From Kitasatospora sp. GP82 (GTDB lineage: Bacteria; Actinomycetota; Actinomycetes; Streptomycetales; Streptomycetaceae): a stretch of DNA of 64,000 bases. The notes beneath the pieces were generated by a model. The model worked only from the letters and a program-made list of their open reading frames with translations. It was not told the origin of the DNA and did not search any database. The position numbers and the translations under genes were made by a program. Positions 1-9,355 of the stretch are shown here, in pieces. Within the stretch, counting starts at the first letter, position 1. The number at the start of each line of letters is the position of its first letter. The DNA is taken from contig NZ_JARZAJ010000026.1 in assembly GCF_029892105.1 (NCBI RefSeq), positions 33,380 through 97,379 of the forward strand. Direction: 5' to 3'.

Positions 1-3000
1 GCCCACCGGATCGTGCTCCCCGGCCAGGGTCCGACGCAGCAGGGCGGCCAACTCGGCGACGCCCGAGGCCACCAGCGCGACCTGCACCGGCCCGTGTCCC
101 GACTCCGCCCGAAGGGAGGCGGCCAGTGCCAGGTCACGCAGTCGCCACGGCGAGCCGTCCGCCTCCGCGAGGCGCAGCAGTTCCGCCACCCCGCGCAGCG
201 CCCGCTCCCGGTCGGCTCCCCGGAAGGTGAACAGCTCGGCAGGCCACTGCTGCAACCCGTGCACCGGCGGCGAACCGTCGTAACCCCGGAGCACTGCGTG
301 GAAGTTGGTGCCACCGAAGCCGAACGCGCTGACCCCGGCCACCCGCTGCGCCGGCGGCGCGGCCCACGGCCGGGCCTCGGTATGGAACGCGAACGGGCTG
401 TTGCCGGCCTGCCAGGCCGGGTTCGGCTGCTTCAGGTGCAGGGTGGGCGGCTTGACCCCGGTGTGCAGTGCCAGCGACGCCTTGATCAGGCCGGCCAGCC
501 CCGCCGCGCACTTGGTGTGCCCGATCTGCGACTTCACCGACCCCAGCGCGCAACTCCCCGGCGCCGCCCCCGCCTCCAGGAACACCTCGCTCAGCGTGGC
601 CAGTTCGGTGCGGTCGCCGACCGCGGTCCCGGTGCCGTGCGCCTCCACCAGGCCCACCTCGGCCGGACCGACCCCGGCACCGCGGTACGCGCGCTCCAAC
701 GCCGCCCGCTGCCCCTCGGGCCGTGGCGCCGTCAGGCCCAGCGAACGGCCGTCGCTCGCGCTGCCGATGCCCTGGACCACCGCGTACACCCGGTCGCCGT
801 CCCGCTCCGCGTCCGCCAGCCGCTTCAGTACCAGACAGCCCACGCCCTCGCCGAGCACGATCCCGTCCGCCGAGGCGTCGAACGGGCGGGACCGGCCGGT
901 CGGCGAGAGCGCGTGCACCGAGGCGAACAGCAAATAGTCGTTGATGCCGTTGTGCAGGTCCGCGCCGCCGCACAGTGCCATGTCGCTGGTGCCCGCGACC
1001 AGTCCCGTGCAGGCCGCGTCCAGTGCCGCCAGCGAGGACGCGCAGGCCGCGTCCACCGTGAAGTTGGCGCCGCCCAGGTCGAGCCGGTTGGTGATCCGCC
1101 CGGAGACGACGTTGGCCAGCATCCCAGGGAAGGAGTCCTCGGTGAGCCTGGGCAGCTGCTCCGCGATCGCCTCCGGGACCGTGCCCAGGTAGGCCGGCAG
1201 CAACGCTCCCAGCACGCCCGCGTTCGACAGATCGCTGCCCGCCTCCGCGCCGAACACCACGCTGGTACGGGAGCGGTCGAAGGCCCGCCCGCCGTTCCCA
1301 CCGCCGCCGTCGTACCCGGCGTCCGCCAGCGCCCGGCGTGCCGCCTCCAGCGCCAGCAGCTGCACCGGCTCGATGCTCCCCAGCGCGGACGGCGGGATGC
1401 CGTAGCTCAGCGGATCGAAGGGGATCCGGGGCAGGAAGCCGCCCCACCTGGACGGCGTGGTACCCGGCCCGCCGTCGGCCGAGTGGTACAGCGCCGGGTC
1501 CCACCGCTCGGGCGGCACCTCGGTCACCGCGTCCACCCCGGCCAGCACGTTCGCCCAGAACGCGGGCAGGTCGGGAGCCTGCGGGAACATGCCCGCCATG
1601 CCGATCACCGCGATCTCCAGCGGCGCCGGCGCAGGCTCCACCGCGTCGCCGGGGGCCAGGCCCAGACGCTCCGTCAGTTCTGCGGATCGGGCGGCCAGGA
1701 AACCGGCTGCGCCGGTGCTGACCGCGGCGTGCAGCTCAGCCAGCGTCGTGGTGGCCGAGCGCAGGACGGCGACCTGCCCGGCCATGAACATCCCCTGCGC
1801 CAACTGCCCCTGCTCGTCCACCGCGGTGAGCTCGCCCGCCACCCGGTCGACGCCCTTGCTGGCGATCCGCAGCCGACCGACGTTCAACCGCTCCAACCGC
1901 GCCCAGGCCTCCCGGTCCGGCACTCCCCGCGCCCGCAGCCGCTCCCGTAACTCCGCGAACTCCGCCGTGAACGGGCTCGGCACGCATCGCGTGGCGTGCC
2001 CGGGAGCCGTCTGAAGCAGCTCCGTCCCGCGCGCCGCCACCACCTGCCGCTGGAACTGCGGCTGCACGGCGCCGTACGTCACCGCTTCCTCGGTGAACAG
2101 GTACGCCGTGCCCATCAGCACGCCCGCCGCCACGCCTCGGTCCGCCAGCGGCGCGGCCATCGCCGCCACCATCGCCGCAGAACGCTCGTCGTGCACGCCC
2201 CCGGCGAACAGCACCTCCACCGGCTGCCGGTCCCGCGAGGCGTCCAGGAAGTCCTCCAGCACTGCCAACTGCGCCTCCCAGAGCGGGAAGCTGTGCTGCG
2301 GCCCGACATGGCCGCCGCACTCCGAGCCCTCGAAGACGAATCTGCGCGCCCCGTCGTCCAGGAACTGCTTCAGCAGGCCGGGGGAGGGAACGTGCAGGAA
2401 GGTGCGGACCCCTGCCTCCTCCAACATCCTTGCCTGCGAAGGCCGCCCGCCCGCGATCACGGCATGACTGGGCCGCGCGGCCAACACCTCCGCCAGCTGG
2501 GCGCTGCGCACCGCCTCCGGAGCGAAGCCCAGCACGCCGACGCCCCAGGGGAGTCCGTCGGCCTCGGCGCCGGTCTGCGCGAGCAGCTCGCGGGTCTGCT
2601 CCGGCCCGGCCAGCGCCAGCGCGACGAACGGCAGCGCGCCCGCCGCGGCCACGGCCGCCGCGAAGCCCGGCTGGTCGCTGACCCTGGTCATCGGCCCCTG
2701 CGCCACCGGCAGTCGGCTGCCCAGGGCCCGGCCCAGCGCCGCCCCGGGCCCGAGCAGCGCCGCCGCAGCGGCCGGCGCCCGCAGCACGTCCAGTGCTGCC
2801 TCCCGTACGGCTCGCACCGCCCGCCCGACCGTTCCCCAGCGTTCGGCGAACCTGGCCGCCAGGAAACCGTCCTGTCCGACCGCCAGCTCGGTAGCCGATC
2901 CGCCCGGGCCGCCACGCCGCAGTACTCGCCGCCCGTCGATGACGGCGGTTTCGGACCCGTCCATGCCGCGCACGGCCGCCGCGCCCTCCTCCGGTGCCGC

Positions 3001-3585
3001 GGACTCGGCCAGCAGCGCGAGCTGACTGTCCAGCACCACCCCGGCCGCCCCGCCGGCCACCGCCGCCGCAGCGGTGCGCGGCCCGATCCCGCCGCAGGCC
3101 CACACCGGCACCGCGATCCCGGGATCCGCCAGCAGCTGCTGCAGCAGCACGAACGTGCTCAACTCCCCGACCCGGCCGCCGCTTTCGCTGCCGCGTGCGA
3201 TCAGCCCGTGAGCCCCGACGCGGACGGCGGCCAGTGCCTGCCCCAGGTCGGTCACCTCGATCAGCAGGCGGTACTCGGCGGCCAGCGCCGCGAGGTCCCA
3301 ACCGGGGGTGTCCAGGGACAGCAGCAGGGTGTGCGGGCCGGCTCCGCCAAGGGAGTGCAACTCGTCGGGGGAGACCTGGCAGCCGGGGCCCACTCGGACG
3401 CCGAACCGGCCGGGGGCTCTCTCACGGAGTCCGGCGAGCTCCTCGCGCGAGCGGCGGTCGCCGCGCCCGAGGTCCAGCACGCCCAGTGCGCCCGCGCGGC
3501 ACACGGCCTCGGCGAGCCGGGCGTCCGGTTCATGGAAGGGGGTGATCCCGACGACGATGTCGGCCAGCGGGGAAGTGGGCCTCAT
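1..3585 (-). CDS. PfaA/PUFA-type polyketide synthase with tandem NMO-like domains and ketosynthase (3' end beyond window)
   Basis: About 1195 codons are visible; the gene continues past the left edge. The ATG at 3585 is preceded by GGAGAG. Residues 1-265 and about 270-640 are two successive nitronate-monooxygenase-like TIM-barrel units. Each has an FMN-type loop, GSESGGRVG near residue 131 and GSECGGHVG near 421. A ketosynthase follows at about 655-1100 with the nucleophile in DAACASS (Cys near 848), HGTGT near 980 and a GHTKCAAG His motif, so all three catalytic residues are present. The last visible part looks like the linker before an acyltransferase. Similar proteins sit in PUFA/secondary-lipid synthase loci of streptomycetes, where PfaD-like NMO domains act as enoyl reductases. 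That role here is inferred. The product is unknown. Confidence 0.88.
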   Translation of the reverse strand, partial: MRPTSPLADIVVGITPFHEPDARLAEAVCRAGALGVLDLGRGDRRSREELAGLRERAPGRFGVRVGPGCQVSPDELHSLGGAGPHTLLLSLDTPGWDLAALAAEYRLLIEVTDLGQALAAVRVGAHGLIARGSESGGRVGELSTFVLLQQLLADPGIAVPVWACGGIGPRTAAAAVAGGAAGVVLDSQLALLAESAAPEEGAAAVRGMDGSETAVIDGRRVLRRGGPGGSATELAVGQDGFLAARFAERWGTVGRAVRAVREAALDVLRAPAAAAALLGPGAALGRALGSRLPVAQGPMTRVSDQPGFAAAVAAAGALPFVALALAGPEQTRELLAQTGAEADGLPWGVGVLGFAPEAVRSAQLAEVLAARPSHAVIAGGRPSQARMLEEAGVRTFLHVPSPGLLKQFLDDGARRFVFEGSECGGHVGPQHSFPLWEAQLAVLEDFLDASRDRQPVEVLFAGGVHDERSAAMVAAMAAPLADRGVAAGVLMGTAYLFTEEAVTYGAVQPQFQRQVVAARGTELLQTAPGHATRCVPSPFTAEFAELRERLRARGVPDREAWARLERLNVGRLRIASKGVDRVAGELTAVDEQGQLAQGMFMAGQVAVLRSATTTLAELHAAVSTGAAGFLAARSAELTERLGLAPGDAVEPAPAPLEIAVIGMAGMFPQAPDLPAFWANVLAGVDAVTEVPPERWDPALYHSADGGPGTTPSRWGGFLPRIPFDPLSYGIPPSALGSIEPVQLLALEAARRALADAGYDGGGGNGGRAFDRSRTSVVFGAEAGSDLSNAGVLGALLPAYLGTVPEAIAEQLPRLTEDSFPGMLANVVSGRITNRLDLGGANFTVDAACASSLAALDAACTGLVAGTSDMALCGGADLHNGINDYLLFASVHALSPTGRSRPFDASADGIVLGEGVGCLVLKRLADAERDGDRVYAVVQGIGSASDGRSLGLTAPRPEGQRAALERAYRGAGVGPAEVGLVEAHGTGTAVGDRTELATLSEVFLEAGAAPGSCALGSVKSQIGHTKCAAGLAGLIKASLALHTGVKPPTLHLKQPNPAWQAGNSPFAFHTEARPWAAPPAQRVAGVSAFGFGGTNFHAVLRGYDGSPPVHGLQQWPAELFTFRGADRERALRGVAELLRLAEADGSPWRLRDLALAASLRAESGHGPVQVALVASGVAELAALLRRTLAGEHDPVG

Positions 3586-3986
3586 GGGCTCTCCGGTGTT
3601 GAGTCACGGCGCAGTCGGGGGCATGTGCGACTCCCGGAACAGGCGCTGCGGGGCTAGCCCTCGCTGGGGGGGCGAGGGTGCCATCGCCTTCCGCTGTCCG
3701 GTCCAACGCTGACGCTACTGAGCGGTAGTGCCTGCCAGGTTAAGCCGGTATTGCGCGCCCATGTCAATATGCGGGCGATGGCCGGTGTCCTTGTCGGTTG
3801 ACCGGACATGACGGTCCGTCATCGCCTCGCGCCGCTTCGGCACACCCCGGTAGGTGAGCACCCGCCGTCCCTTGCCGAGGTGAGGCGTGTCGTCCCGGCG
3901 CCGGCGGAACAGGGGAAGAGGCGGCGGCAGGCCCCGGCGATGCGCACGAGACCGGACCAGCCGGACCCGCGTTGCGCAGCCGGCGG
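3586..3986. other. Intergenic region upstream of the synthase
   Basis: No convincing gene. It must carry the minus-strand promoter of the synthase and the 3' flank of the hydrolase gene. A short imperfect palindrome (GACCGGACATGACGGTCCGTC) lies near 3800. Nothing else could be assigned. Confidence 0.4.
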
Positions 3987-4748
3987 CTACCCGGCCGTCG
4001 CGGAATCGCCGCTTTCGACGAGGTGGCGGGTGAAGAAGCGCTCCGAGCTCTCCAGCTCGAACGCGGGTATGTCCGCGTGGCGGCCTGGGTTGGCGTGCAG
4101 CGTCTTCTCGGGGGAGGCGAAGGTGTCGAACAGTGCGAGACCCGCGTCGCGCGGCACCAGCTCGTCGTCCCACTGGAGCAGGAACTCGACCGGGACGGTG
4201 ATCCGGGCTGCCGTCTCGGCCAGGGCCTCGGAGCCCGCGAGGCCGAAGACGGCGGCGGTGATCCTCGGTTCGGCCGCGACGAACGGCACGCCGATCATGC
4301 TGCCCATCGACACGCCCCAGTAGCCCACGGGCCCGTTCGCGCCGACGCAGTCGAGTTCCTGGAGGGCGTCCAGGGTGGCCCGCCACTCGGGAACGGCCTG
4401 CGCCACCAGGACTGTGTTGTAGCGGGCCAGATGCGGGCCGATGGGCTCGCCCGCCGTCACTCGTTCCCTGATTCCTGCCATCAACCGCTCGCCCTCCTGG
4501 ACGATGGGCCGCTCTCCGTACCCGGGCGCGTCGATGGCCGCCACCGCGAAGCCGCAGGCCGTCACGTAGTGGTGCGCGCGGGCCACCAGGGAAGGGGCCG
4601 TCTTGTGCTTGCCGCCGCCATGGCCCAGCAGCACCAGGGGACGGTGGCCTGCGGCATCGGCTGGTGACCAGAGCACGCCGGGGACGTCGTCGAGGGTGAA
4701 GAGACGTTCCGAGACGCCGTTCGAGGTCGTCTGCGAGGTGAAACGCAT
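3987..4748 (-). CDS. Alpha/beta hydrolase (dienelactone-hydrolase-like)
   Basis: 253 aa cytoplasmic hydrolase. The start at 4748 is chosen because AAAGG lies about nine bases upstream and the protein then begins just before the fold; an in-frame upstream extension has no such support. The oxyanion loop is GHGGG (residues 42-46), the nucleophile is Ser147 in GVSMGS, the acid is Asp194 or Asp195 in WDDELVP, and the histidine is His224 in GRHAD. This is the order of a serine hydrolase triad. The substrate cannot be told. It is monocistronic as far as can be seen, with the synthase gene on the same strand downstream. Confidence 0.85.
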   Translation of the reverse strand: MRFTSQTTSNGVSERLFTLDDVPGVLWSPADAAGHRPLVLLGHGGGKHKTAPSLVARAHHYVTACGFAVAAIDAPGYGERPIVQEGERLMAGIRERVTAGEPIGPHLARYNTVLVAQAVPEWRATLDALQELDCVGANGPVGYWGVSMGSMIGVPFVAAEPRITAAVFGLAGSEALAETAARITVPVEFLLQWDDELVPRDAGLALFDTFASPEKTLHANPGRHADIPAFELESSERFFTRHLVESGDSATAG

Positions 4749-5064
4749 GGTTTCGTCGCCTTTCGGGATGCCTGCGGGCGTTCCCAGGGCCACCTGTGTC
4801 AGATGAACCGCACTGCCGTGAGAGGGGGGACCGCCCAGCCTGATAGGCCGGTAAGGGGTCTCACCTTTTCGGTCGGTCACGTGCATGGTGACGCCAGCAG
4901 ACACCCACCAAGGGCCGGACAGCCGCTCACACCGTCATCTTCCGTGGCCGCGGCCTGTGTTGACCTCAAGCCCCGCGTTGCTCTTGCCTCTGAGGAAACC
5001 ACCCGACTCGGCGGTCCGAGGCCGAGGGCTCATTGGACGGACCGTCAGGTCGCCCAGGGCGAGG

Positions 5065-5478
5065 TCACCACCAGCCGCCGCAACCGCTGGAGTCGCAGGC
5101 GCGCATGTAGACGTCGTACGCGCCGTTGTAGGAGTACAGCTTCCCGAATGTCATGTTCTTCTGTTCCAGCCGGCCGGACTCCCAGGTGATGCGCATCTGG
5201 ACCCACACGCCGTTGTCGCTCTTGACCCACTGGAACTGGCCCGAGTAGCCGCCGTGCCCGTCGCTGTTCCACGTCTTCCACACGCCGACGTTCAGGCCCT
5301 TGGGGGACCACAGTTCGCCTTCCGCCCTGGCCTTCGGGCTCGGTTGACCGCTGCCTCCCGCCATCGTTGTGGTCTTCCACGGGTTGGCGTGGCCGGGCGT
5401 GGCGCCGGCGGTTCCGGCCCCGGTCAGAGCCGTCACGGCAACGAAGAAAAGTGTGACTGCCGCGCTACGAATGCGCAT
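5065..5478 (-). CDS. Small secreted protein of unknown function
   Basis: 137 aa. The ATG at 5478 follows AGGGG and begins a clear Sec signal peptide (MRIRSAAVTLFFVAVTAL, cleavage near ATAGA-TPG). The mature part is rich in Trp, Gly and Tyr and ends in a CDSSGCGGWW-type tail with two cysteines that may form a disulfide. An upstream in-frame start exists but would bury the signal peptide. The family is not recognised. The beta-rich, aromatic composition would fit an extracellular binding protein, but this is a guess. Confidence 0.7.
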   Translation of the reverse strand: MRIRSAAVTLFFVAVTALTGAGTAGATPGHANPWKTTTMAGGSGQPSPKARAEGELWSPKGLNVGVWKTWNSDGHGGYSGQFQWVKSDNGVWVQMRITWESGRLEQKNMTFGKLYSYNGAYDVYMRACDSSGCGGWW

Positions 5479-5923
5479 GAAAGAACCCCTCGTGATTCCG
5501 CCCCTGACAATCAATCGAACAGGGGCTCGCTCAATCCACTGGCGACTCTTCACTATCCTTCAGAAAGAACGTGTACCGCGCAACGGTCGGTATCAGCCAT
5601 TCCGGCCCCATGACCGGCGCGGTCCACTTCGGTTCGAACCTGACTGTCCGATCCTGCTCAGAGCCCAGTCCCGTCCGGGCCGACGCCGTGCAGCGTGCAG
5701 ATCTGCAGTTCGGCACCGACCAGTCGAGCCCGCTCCGGTTCCACGATCCCTGTCCCCACCTCTTCTCGCGCCTGCCCGCCCGGCCACCATGATGCCCGGT
5801 CGCCCGCTCGCCGAGGGCCTGGGTCCCGACCTGGCCGACTTGCTGTCTCTCCGTCACCCACCGGCGAGGGGCTTCCCGTACGTACGGCAGTGATGAGTGG
5901 ACACTCGTTCGTATCTCCGCCGA

Positions 5924-5964
5924 GAGCGTCCGCCAGTAGGTAACCCATCAGGACGGGGCATCCC
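5924..5964. repeat. 41-bp dispersed repeat, copy 1
   Basis: GAGCGTCCGCCAGTAGGT is followed by ACCC, TCAGGACGGGGCATCCC. It matches 54268-54308 at 39 of 41 positions; both differences are A/G. It contains a short stem (CCC-TC/GA-GGG). It lies downstream of a minus-strand gene, as does the other copy. Confidence 0.75.
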
Positions 5965-6068
5965 CGGACAGTGCAACTGGCTCCGGTGAGTGTCTACTTG
6001 CGGAGCCTCCAAGCGGTGATGATTGCGTTGATGACGACTCGGAAGATCTCGAATCTGTCCGGGTAAGG

Positions 6069-6084
6069 GCGTCCGCCAGTAGGT
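6069..6084. repeat. Partial third copy of the 41-bp repeat (16 bp)
   Basis: GCGTCCGCCAGTAGGT is identical to the first part of the repeat at 5924 and 54268, and lies 105 bases from the 5924 copy. It starts 17 bases beyond the stop of the nucleotidyltransferase gene. Confidence 0.7.
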
Positions 6085-6100
6085 CTTCGCGTATCCCGGG

Positions 6101-6961
6101 TCACCTCCGCAGCGTGTGGGAGCCCTGGGCCCGAGGTGTGTGCTGCTGATACTCGGTGCGGCTCCTGAGCGAGGCGAGGGTCTCCTCGACGAGTACCCGT
6201 GCCTCGGCCACTGTTGCCGCCAGCAACTCGGCAGTCTCACCGGGCTTCCCCAGCAGGCTGCGGACTCGCGGGCCGAAGCCGGCCGGCGCGCCCGGCAGTG
6301 CCTCGGCGACAGCCAGCGCGCCCTTCTCGTTGAGGCACCAACGCCGATCCTCGGCGTACATCGCCTGCACCAGCACGCCGATGGCCCGGGACAGGCAGAG
6401 CGAGACGTAGAGCGTGTCCGCCCGTGCCGCGCCCTTTGCTGCGGCGGCGACCAGGAAGTCCGCCTCCCAGGTTCCCGCCGCCAACGCCTCTCGCAGCGGC
6501 TCGGGGTAGGTCGCGGTCCGCCGCCGCAGGTCCGTCAGCTCGCCGGTCGGGTCGGCCAGCACCTGGCCCAGCGCTACCTCGCCCACGTAGCAGGGTGACC
6601 AGAACCCGAGCGGGTGCCCCGCTTGCACGCCCACCTCGTACCGGCCCTCGCGGCAGTCCGCCCACACCTGCTCGACCCGGTCCAGATCCCGCAGGATCCA
6701 GTCCACGGCCACGCCGCCGGCCTGCAGCCAGGCACCACCGTTCACCCAAGGTCCCCAGCCGCCTGGGCCGGCTACCTCCACGTCGGGTCCGGCCAGCGCG
6801 CGCAACGCGGCGAGGTCAAGCTCGCCGCGGTAGTAGACGCCGAGGTCCCAGTCGGATTCCGGTCGGTGCTCTCCGCGTGCCCGGCTGCCGCCCAGTAGCA
6901 CTGCGACTACGCCCGGCACCTCGGCCAGGCGGTTGGCCATGTCCTCGATGATCACCTGCAT
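6101..6961 (-). CDS. Nucleotidyltransferase-domain protein (aminoglycoside-adenylyltransferase-like fold)
   Basis: 286 aa. The polymerase-beta-type motif GGSRARGE (about residues 24-31) followed by SDWDLGVYY carries the two metal-binding aspartates of the minimal nucleotidyltransferase fold. A helical C-terminal region (about 120-280) follows, as in DUF4037-type and kanamycin-nucleotidyltransferase-like proteins. It probably transfers a nucleotide to a small molecule or protein; the acceptor is unknown. There is no partner HEPN gene beside it, which argues against a MNT/HEPN toxin-antitoxin pair. The reading frame looks intact. Confidence 0.78.
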   Translation of the reverse strand: MQVIIEDMANRLAEVPGVVAVLLGGSRARGEHRPESDWDLGVYYRGELDLAALRALAGPDVEVAGPGGWGPWVNGGAWLQAGGVAVDWILRDLDRVEQVWADCREGRYEVGVQAGHPLGFWSPCYVGEVALGQVLADPTGELTDLRRRTATYPEPLREALAAGTWEADFLVAAAAKGAARADTLYVSLCLSRAIGVLVQAMYAEDRRWCLNEKGALAVAEALPGAPAGFGPRVRSLLGKPGETAELLAATVAEARVLVEETLASLRSRTEYQQHTPRAQGSHTLRR

Positions 6962-7005
6962 GGAGCGAGTCTGGCAGTCGCCAACGCCTCGGGCCGGCTA
7001 TTTCC

Positions 7006-7100
7006 GGCTCTTCTGCTGCACCTGTGGGTGTGATCACGCGAGTTGGCGGCGGGGCAGCGCCGGGCGCTCCAGACCGACCCACGGATGGAGCAGAAGAGCC
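7006..7100. terminator. 12-bp inverted repeat between two minus-strand genes
   Basis: GGCTCTTCTGCT at 7006-7017 and its exact complement at 7089-7100 flank a 71-base spacer. A near-direct repeat (ATTTCCGG...TTCTGC) overlaps the arms. It lies downstream of the ricin-domain gene and could form a long-loop terminator; the large loop makes that uncertain. It might instead be the ends of a small lost element. Confidence 0.35.
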
Positions 7101-7129
7101 TCATTTCCGGACCGTTCTGCGGGCCGGGA

Positions 7130-9355
7130 TCAGTTGATGGTCCACTGCTGCAGCACGGAGTCGGTGTTCGCCAGCTGGGTCAGCGGGGACCCGTCGGACG
7201 TGGAGGCGGTGGTGAGGAGCAGCCCGCTCTTCGCCGAGGCGACGGTGTACGTGCCGTTCGCCTGCTGCGCGATGGTCCAGTGCTGGTTGCTGTTTCCGGT
7301 GCAGGTCCACTGGATCACCTTGGCACCCGGGGCGGTGGAGCCGCCGTTGACATCGGCGCAGAGCCCCGACTCGGCGTTGACGAGCTGGTAGGTGCCGTCG
7401 GGCTGCTGGGTGAACTGCCAGTTCTGGTTGGCACCGCCGTTGGCGGTCCAGGTGATGAGCCGGGTGCCGGCGGTCATGCTGTGGCCGGGGTCGTCGAGGG
7501 CCCTGCCGCCCGTGACGAGGGTGTGGGTGCCGTCGAGGTTGCCGCCTCCGGTCGAGCCGACGGGGGTGACGGTCAGGGTCTGCTCGGCGGCGGTGCGGGA
7601 GCCGCCGACGGCGTCGCCGGTGGTGTCGGTCCAGGAGCGGGCAGGCGTGGTCTCGGTGAGCCGGCCGGTGTCCGAGGACAGGCCGATCACCAGGCCGCTG
7701 TAGCGGTTGACCAGACGGTAGGTGCCGTCGGCGGGCGCGTTGGGGATGACGAACCACTGCTGTCCGACGGTGGGGCCGCCGGATCCGGTGGCGGTGACGG
7801 TCAAGGTGGCGCCCCAGGCCCGGCCGGCGGTGGAGCCGGAGTCGACACCCAGCAGCCGGCCGGTGGCGGAGTTGGTGATCCGGTAGGAGCCGTCTCCGCT
7901 GCCGGTGAAGACCCAGGCCCCCAGGTCCGATCCGGTGGCGGTGGCGAGCGAGGTGGTGGCGGAGCTGCCGGAGAGCTGCGCGAGAACGCGGCCGGTGCCG
8001 TTGCTGATCCGGTAGGTCCTGGTCGGGTCGAACGGTGCTGCGGCGGGCGCGGTCGAGTCGATGGTGACGTTGGCGTACTCGCCGTCCGAACCGGCGCAGG
8101 CGATCGCGCAGTAGGACCGGAAGCCCTTCCCGATGATCGTGGAGTTGGTCCTGTTCGCGCTGTCGACCAGCCAGCGGTACCAGGAGCCCGAGGTGTAGCT
8201 GCCGGAGTCACCGATCAGCGTCCACTTCTGCGTGGCGAGGTCGTCGGTCGCGTAGAACCGCTGCGGTGCCGTCCCCGACACGACCTCGGGCTCGCCGATG
8301 TACCGGCCGAGGTAGGCGTCGTAGGCGATGTTCATGATGAACAGGTCCGACTTCGCGGGCAGTTGGCCCGCCGCGACCTGCTGGTCCACGGTGCCGGTGT
8401 TGGCCGGGTCGTAGTCGGATCCGACCGGGGTGTAGCCCGTGGGGGTGGCGGCGGTGACCGGCACCATGTTGCTCTCCATGCCTCCCACACCGGGCTGCGT
8501 CCAGGAGCCGTCGTACCACTTCTGCCAGGAGCCGGTGGCCATCTTGGACGAGAGCGGGGCGCGTGCGACGTGCGCCAGGCCGCCGGTGCTGCCGCCGACA
8601 CCGCCCTTGGGGACGATCCGCGAGCCGTAGTAGACGTAGAAGTAGCCCGAAGCGGTGTCGACGAACAGCCGCGGGTCGCCGTCACCGTAGTCGTAGGTCT
8701 GGTTCGGGAACGCCGTGGTGTCGTTGCGGGTGGTGCTGTAGGGGGATGTGATCGCGTGGCCCCTGATGGTCCACACCTTCCCCTGGTCGGTCGACACGGC
8801 GTAGTCGATCGAGTCGTAGTGCAGTCCGTCGCCGAACGGCTGCGGGGTGAACTCGTTGTGCACCAGGCCGTACCAGTTGCCGGTGTCCGGGTCGACCCAG
8901 ACCCCGACCAGGTCGCAGTAGTTCGGCTGGGAGTAGCCCGAGCCGGACGCCGCGGGCGTGGCCCGGACACCGGTCGGGCTGGTGTTGCACCGCCAGGTCG
9001 TGTCGTTGTTCCTGTCCTTGGCGTCGGCGGGGTCCACCGCGTCGCTGATCGCACTGGAGCGGGTGGCGTTGTCGAAGTCCGTGCCGGTGTAGAAGTCCCA
9101 CTGCCGGGAGTCTTTCGCGCCGTACAGCGAGTGGGACTGCTGGAAGTAGAACGTGCCGTCCTTGTCGGTGTAGGCGCCGGCCGGGGTGTCGTCGGGGTAG
9201 GCGTACGAACCGGTCGAGCCGATGGCCACCGTGTACGTGGCGGCGTGCGGAGCTGGCGTCTTCGCGGACGCCGGTGCCGTCAGGGCGCTGCCGCCCGCCA
9301 TCGCCACCACCGTGGTGACGAGCGCACCGACCAGCCTTCTGCGAGCAGCTGACAC
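7130..9355 (-). CDS. Secreted protein with N-terminal beta-propeller-like region and C-terminal ricin-type lectin domains
   Basis: 741 aa from GTG 9355, chosen for the GAGGGAG box five bases upstream and because the signal peptide (VSAARRRLVGALVTTVVAM, Ala-rich cleavage site) then begins at residue 1. Residues about 35-450 are Tyr/Trp/Asp-rich with segments such as DPRLFVD and YFYVYYGSR, like five-bladed propeller glycosidases of GH43/GH32 type, but I cannot place the catalytic residues. From about 460 to the end, ricin-B/RICIN units with ADVNGGSTAPGAKVIQW and NQHWTI repeats bind sugars. It neighbours two alpha-galactosidases, so a plant-polysaccharide role is likely. Confidence 0.72.
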   Translation of the reverse strand: MSAARRRLVGALVTTVVAMAGGSALTAPASAKTPAPHAATYTVAIGSTGSYAYPDDTPAGAYTDKDGTFYFQQSHSLYGAKDSRQWDFYTGTDFDNATRSSAISDAVDPADAKDRNNDTTWRCNTSPTGVRATPAASGSGYSQPNYCDLVGVWVDPDTGNWYGLVHNEFTPQPFGDGLHYDSIDYAVSTDQGKVWTIRGHAITSPYSTTRNDTTAFPNQTYDYGDGDPRLFVDTASGYFYVYYGSRIVPKGGVGGSTGGLAHVARAPLSSKMATGSWQKWYDGSWTQPGVGGMESNMVPVTAATPTGYTPVGSDYDPANTGTVDQQVAAGQLPAKSDLFIMNIAYDAYLGRYIGEPEVVSGTAPQRFYATDDLATQKWTLIGDSGSYTSGSWYRWLVDSANRTNSTIIGKGFRSYCAIACAGSDGEYANVTIDSTAPAAAPFDPTRTYRISNGTGRVLAQLSGSSATTSLATATGSDLGAWVFTGSGDGSYRITNSATGRLLGVDSGSTAGRAWGATLTVTATGSGGPTVGQQWFVIPNAPADGTYRLVNRYSGLVIGLSSDTGRLTETTPARSWTDTTGDAVGGSRTAAEQTLTVTPVGSTGGGNLDGTHTLVTGGRALDDPGHSMTAGTRLITWTANGGANQNWQFTQQPDGTYQLVNAESGLCADVNGGSTAPGAKVIQWTCTGNSNQHWTIAQQANGTYTVASAKSGLLLTTASTSDGSPLTQLANTDSVLQQWTIN

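Larger units (their letters stand above)
5479..6100. other. Intergenic region with short dispersed repeats
   Basis: No intact gene. The right half holds one full and one partial copy of the CGTCCGCCAGTAGGT repeat. Between them, on the minus strand, lies a stretch (about 5997-6090) that reads like the last codons of a lost gene (YPDRFEIFRVVINAII-type, then TAG). The left half shows nothing I can assign. Confidence 0.4.

Noticed and set aside
13..1950. Plus-strand 645-codon open frame at the left edge
   Set aside because: The minus strand encodes an evident ketosynthase with all catalytic residues; the plus frame is its shadow.
3715..3819. 35-codon minus-strand frame starting MTDRHVRSTDKDTG
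   Set aside because: It has a weak ribosome site, but no similarity to a known small protein could be seen and the composition fits intergenic DNA.
6101..6961. Toxin-antitoxin (MNT/HEPN) interpretation of the nucleotidyltransferase gene
   Set aside because: No HEPN-like partner (RX4-6H) is adjacent, and the protein is much longer than MNT antitoxins.
7043..9352. Long plus-strand open frames opposite the ricin-domain and GH27 genes (also 9373-11511 and 11442-13640)
   Set aside because: They mirror the third-position GC of the real minus-strand genes and show no motifs or starts with ribosome sites.
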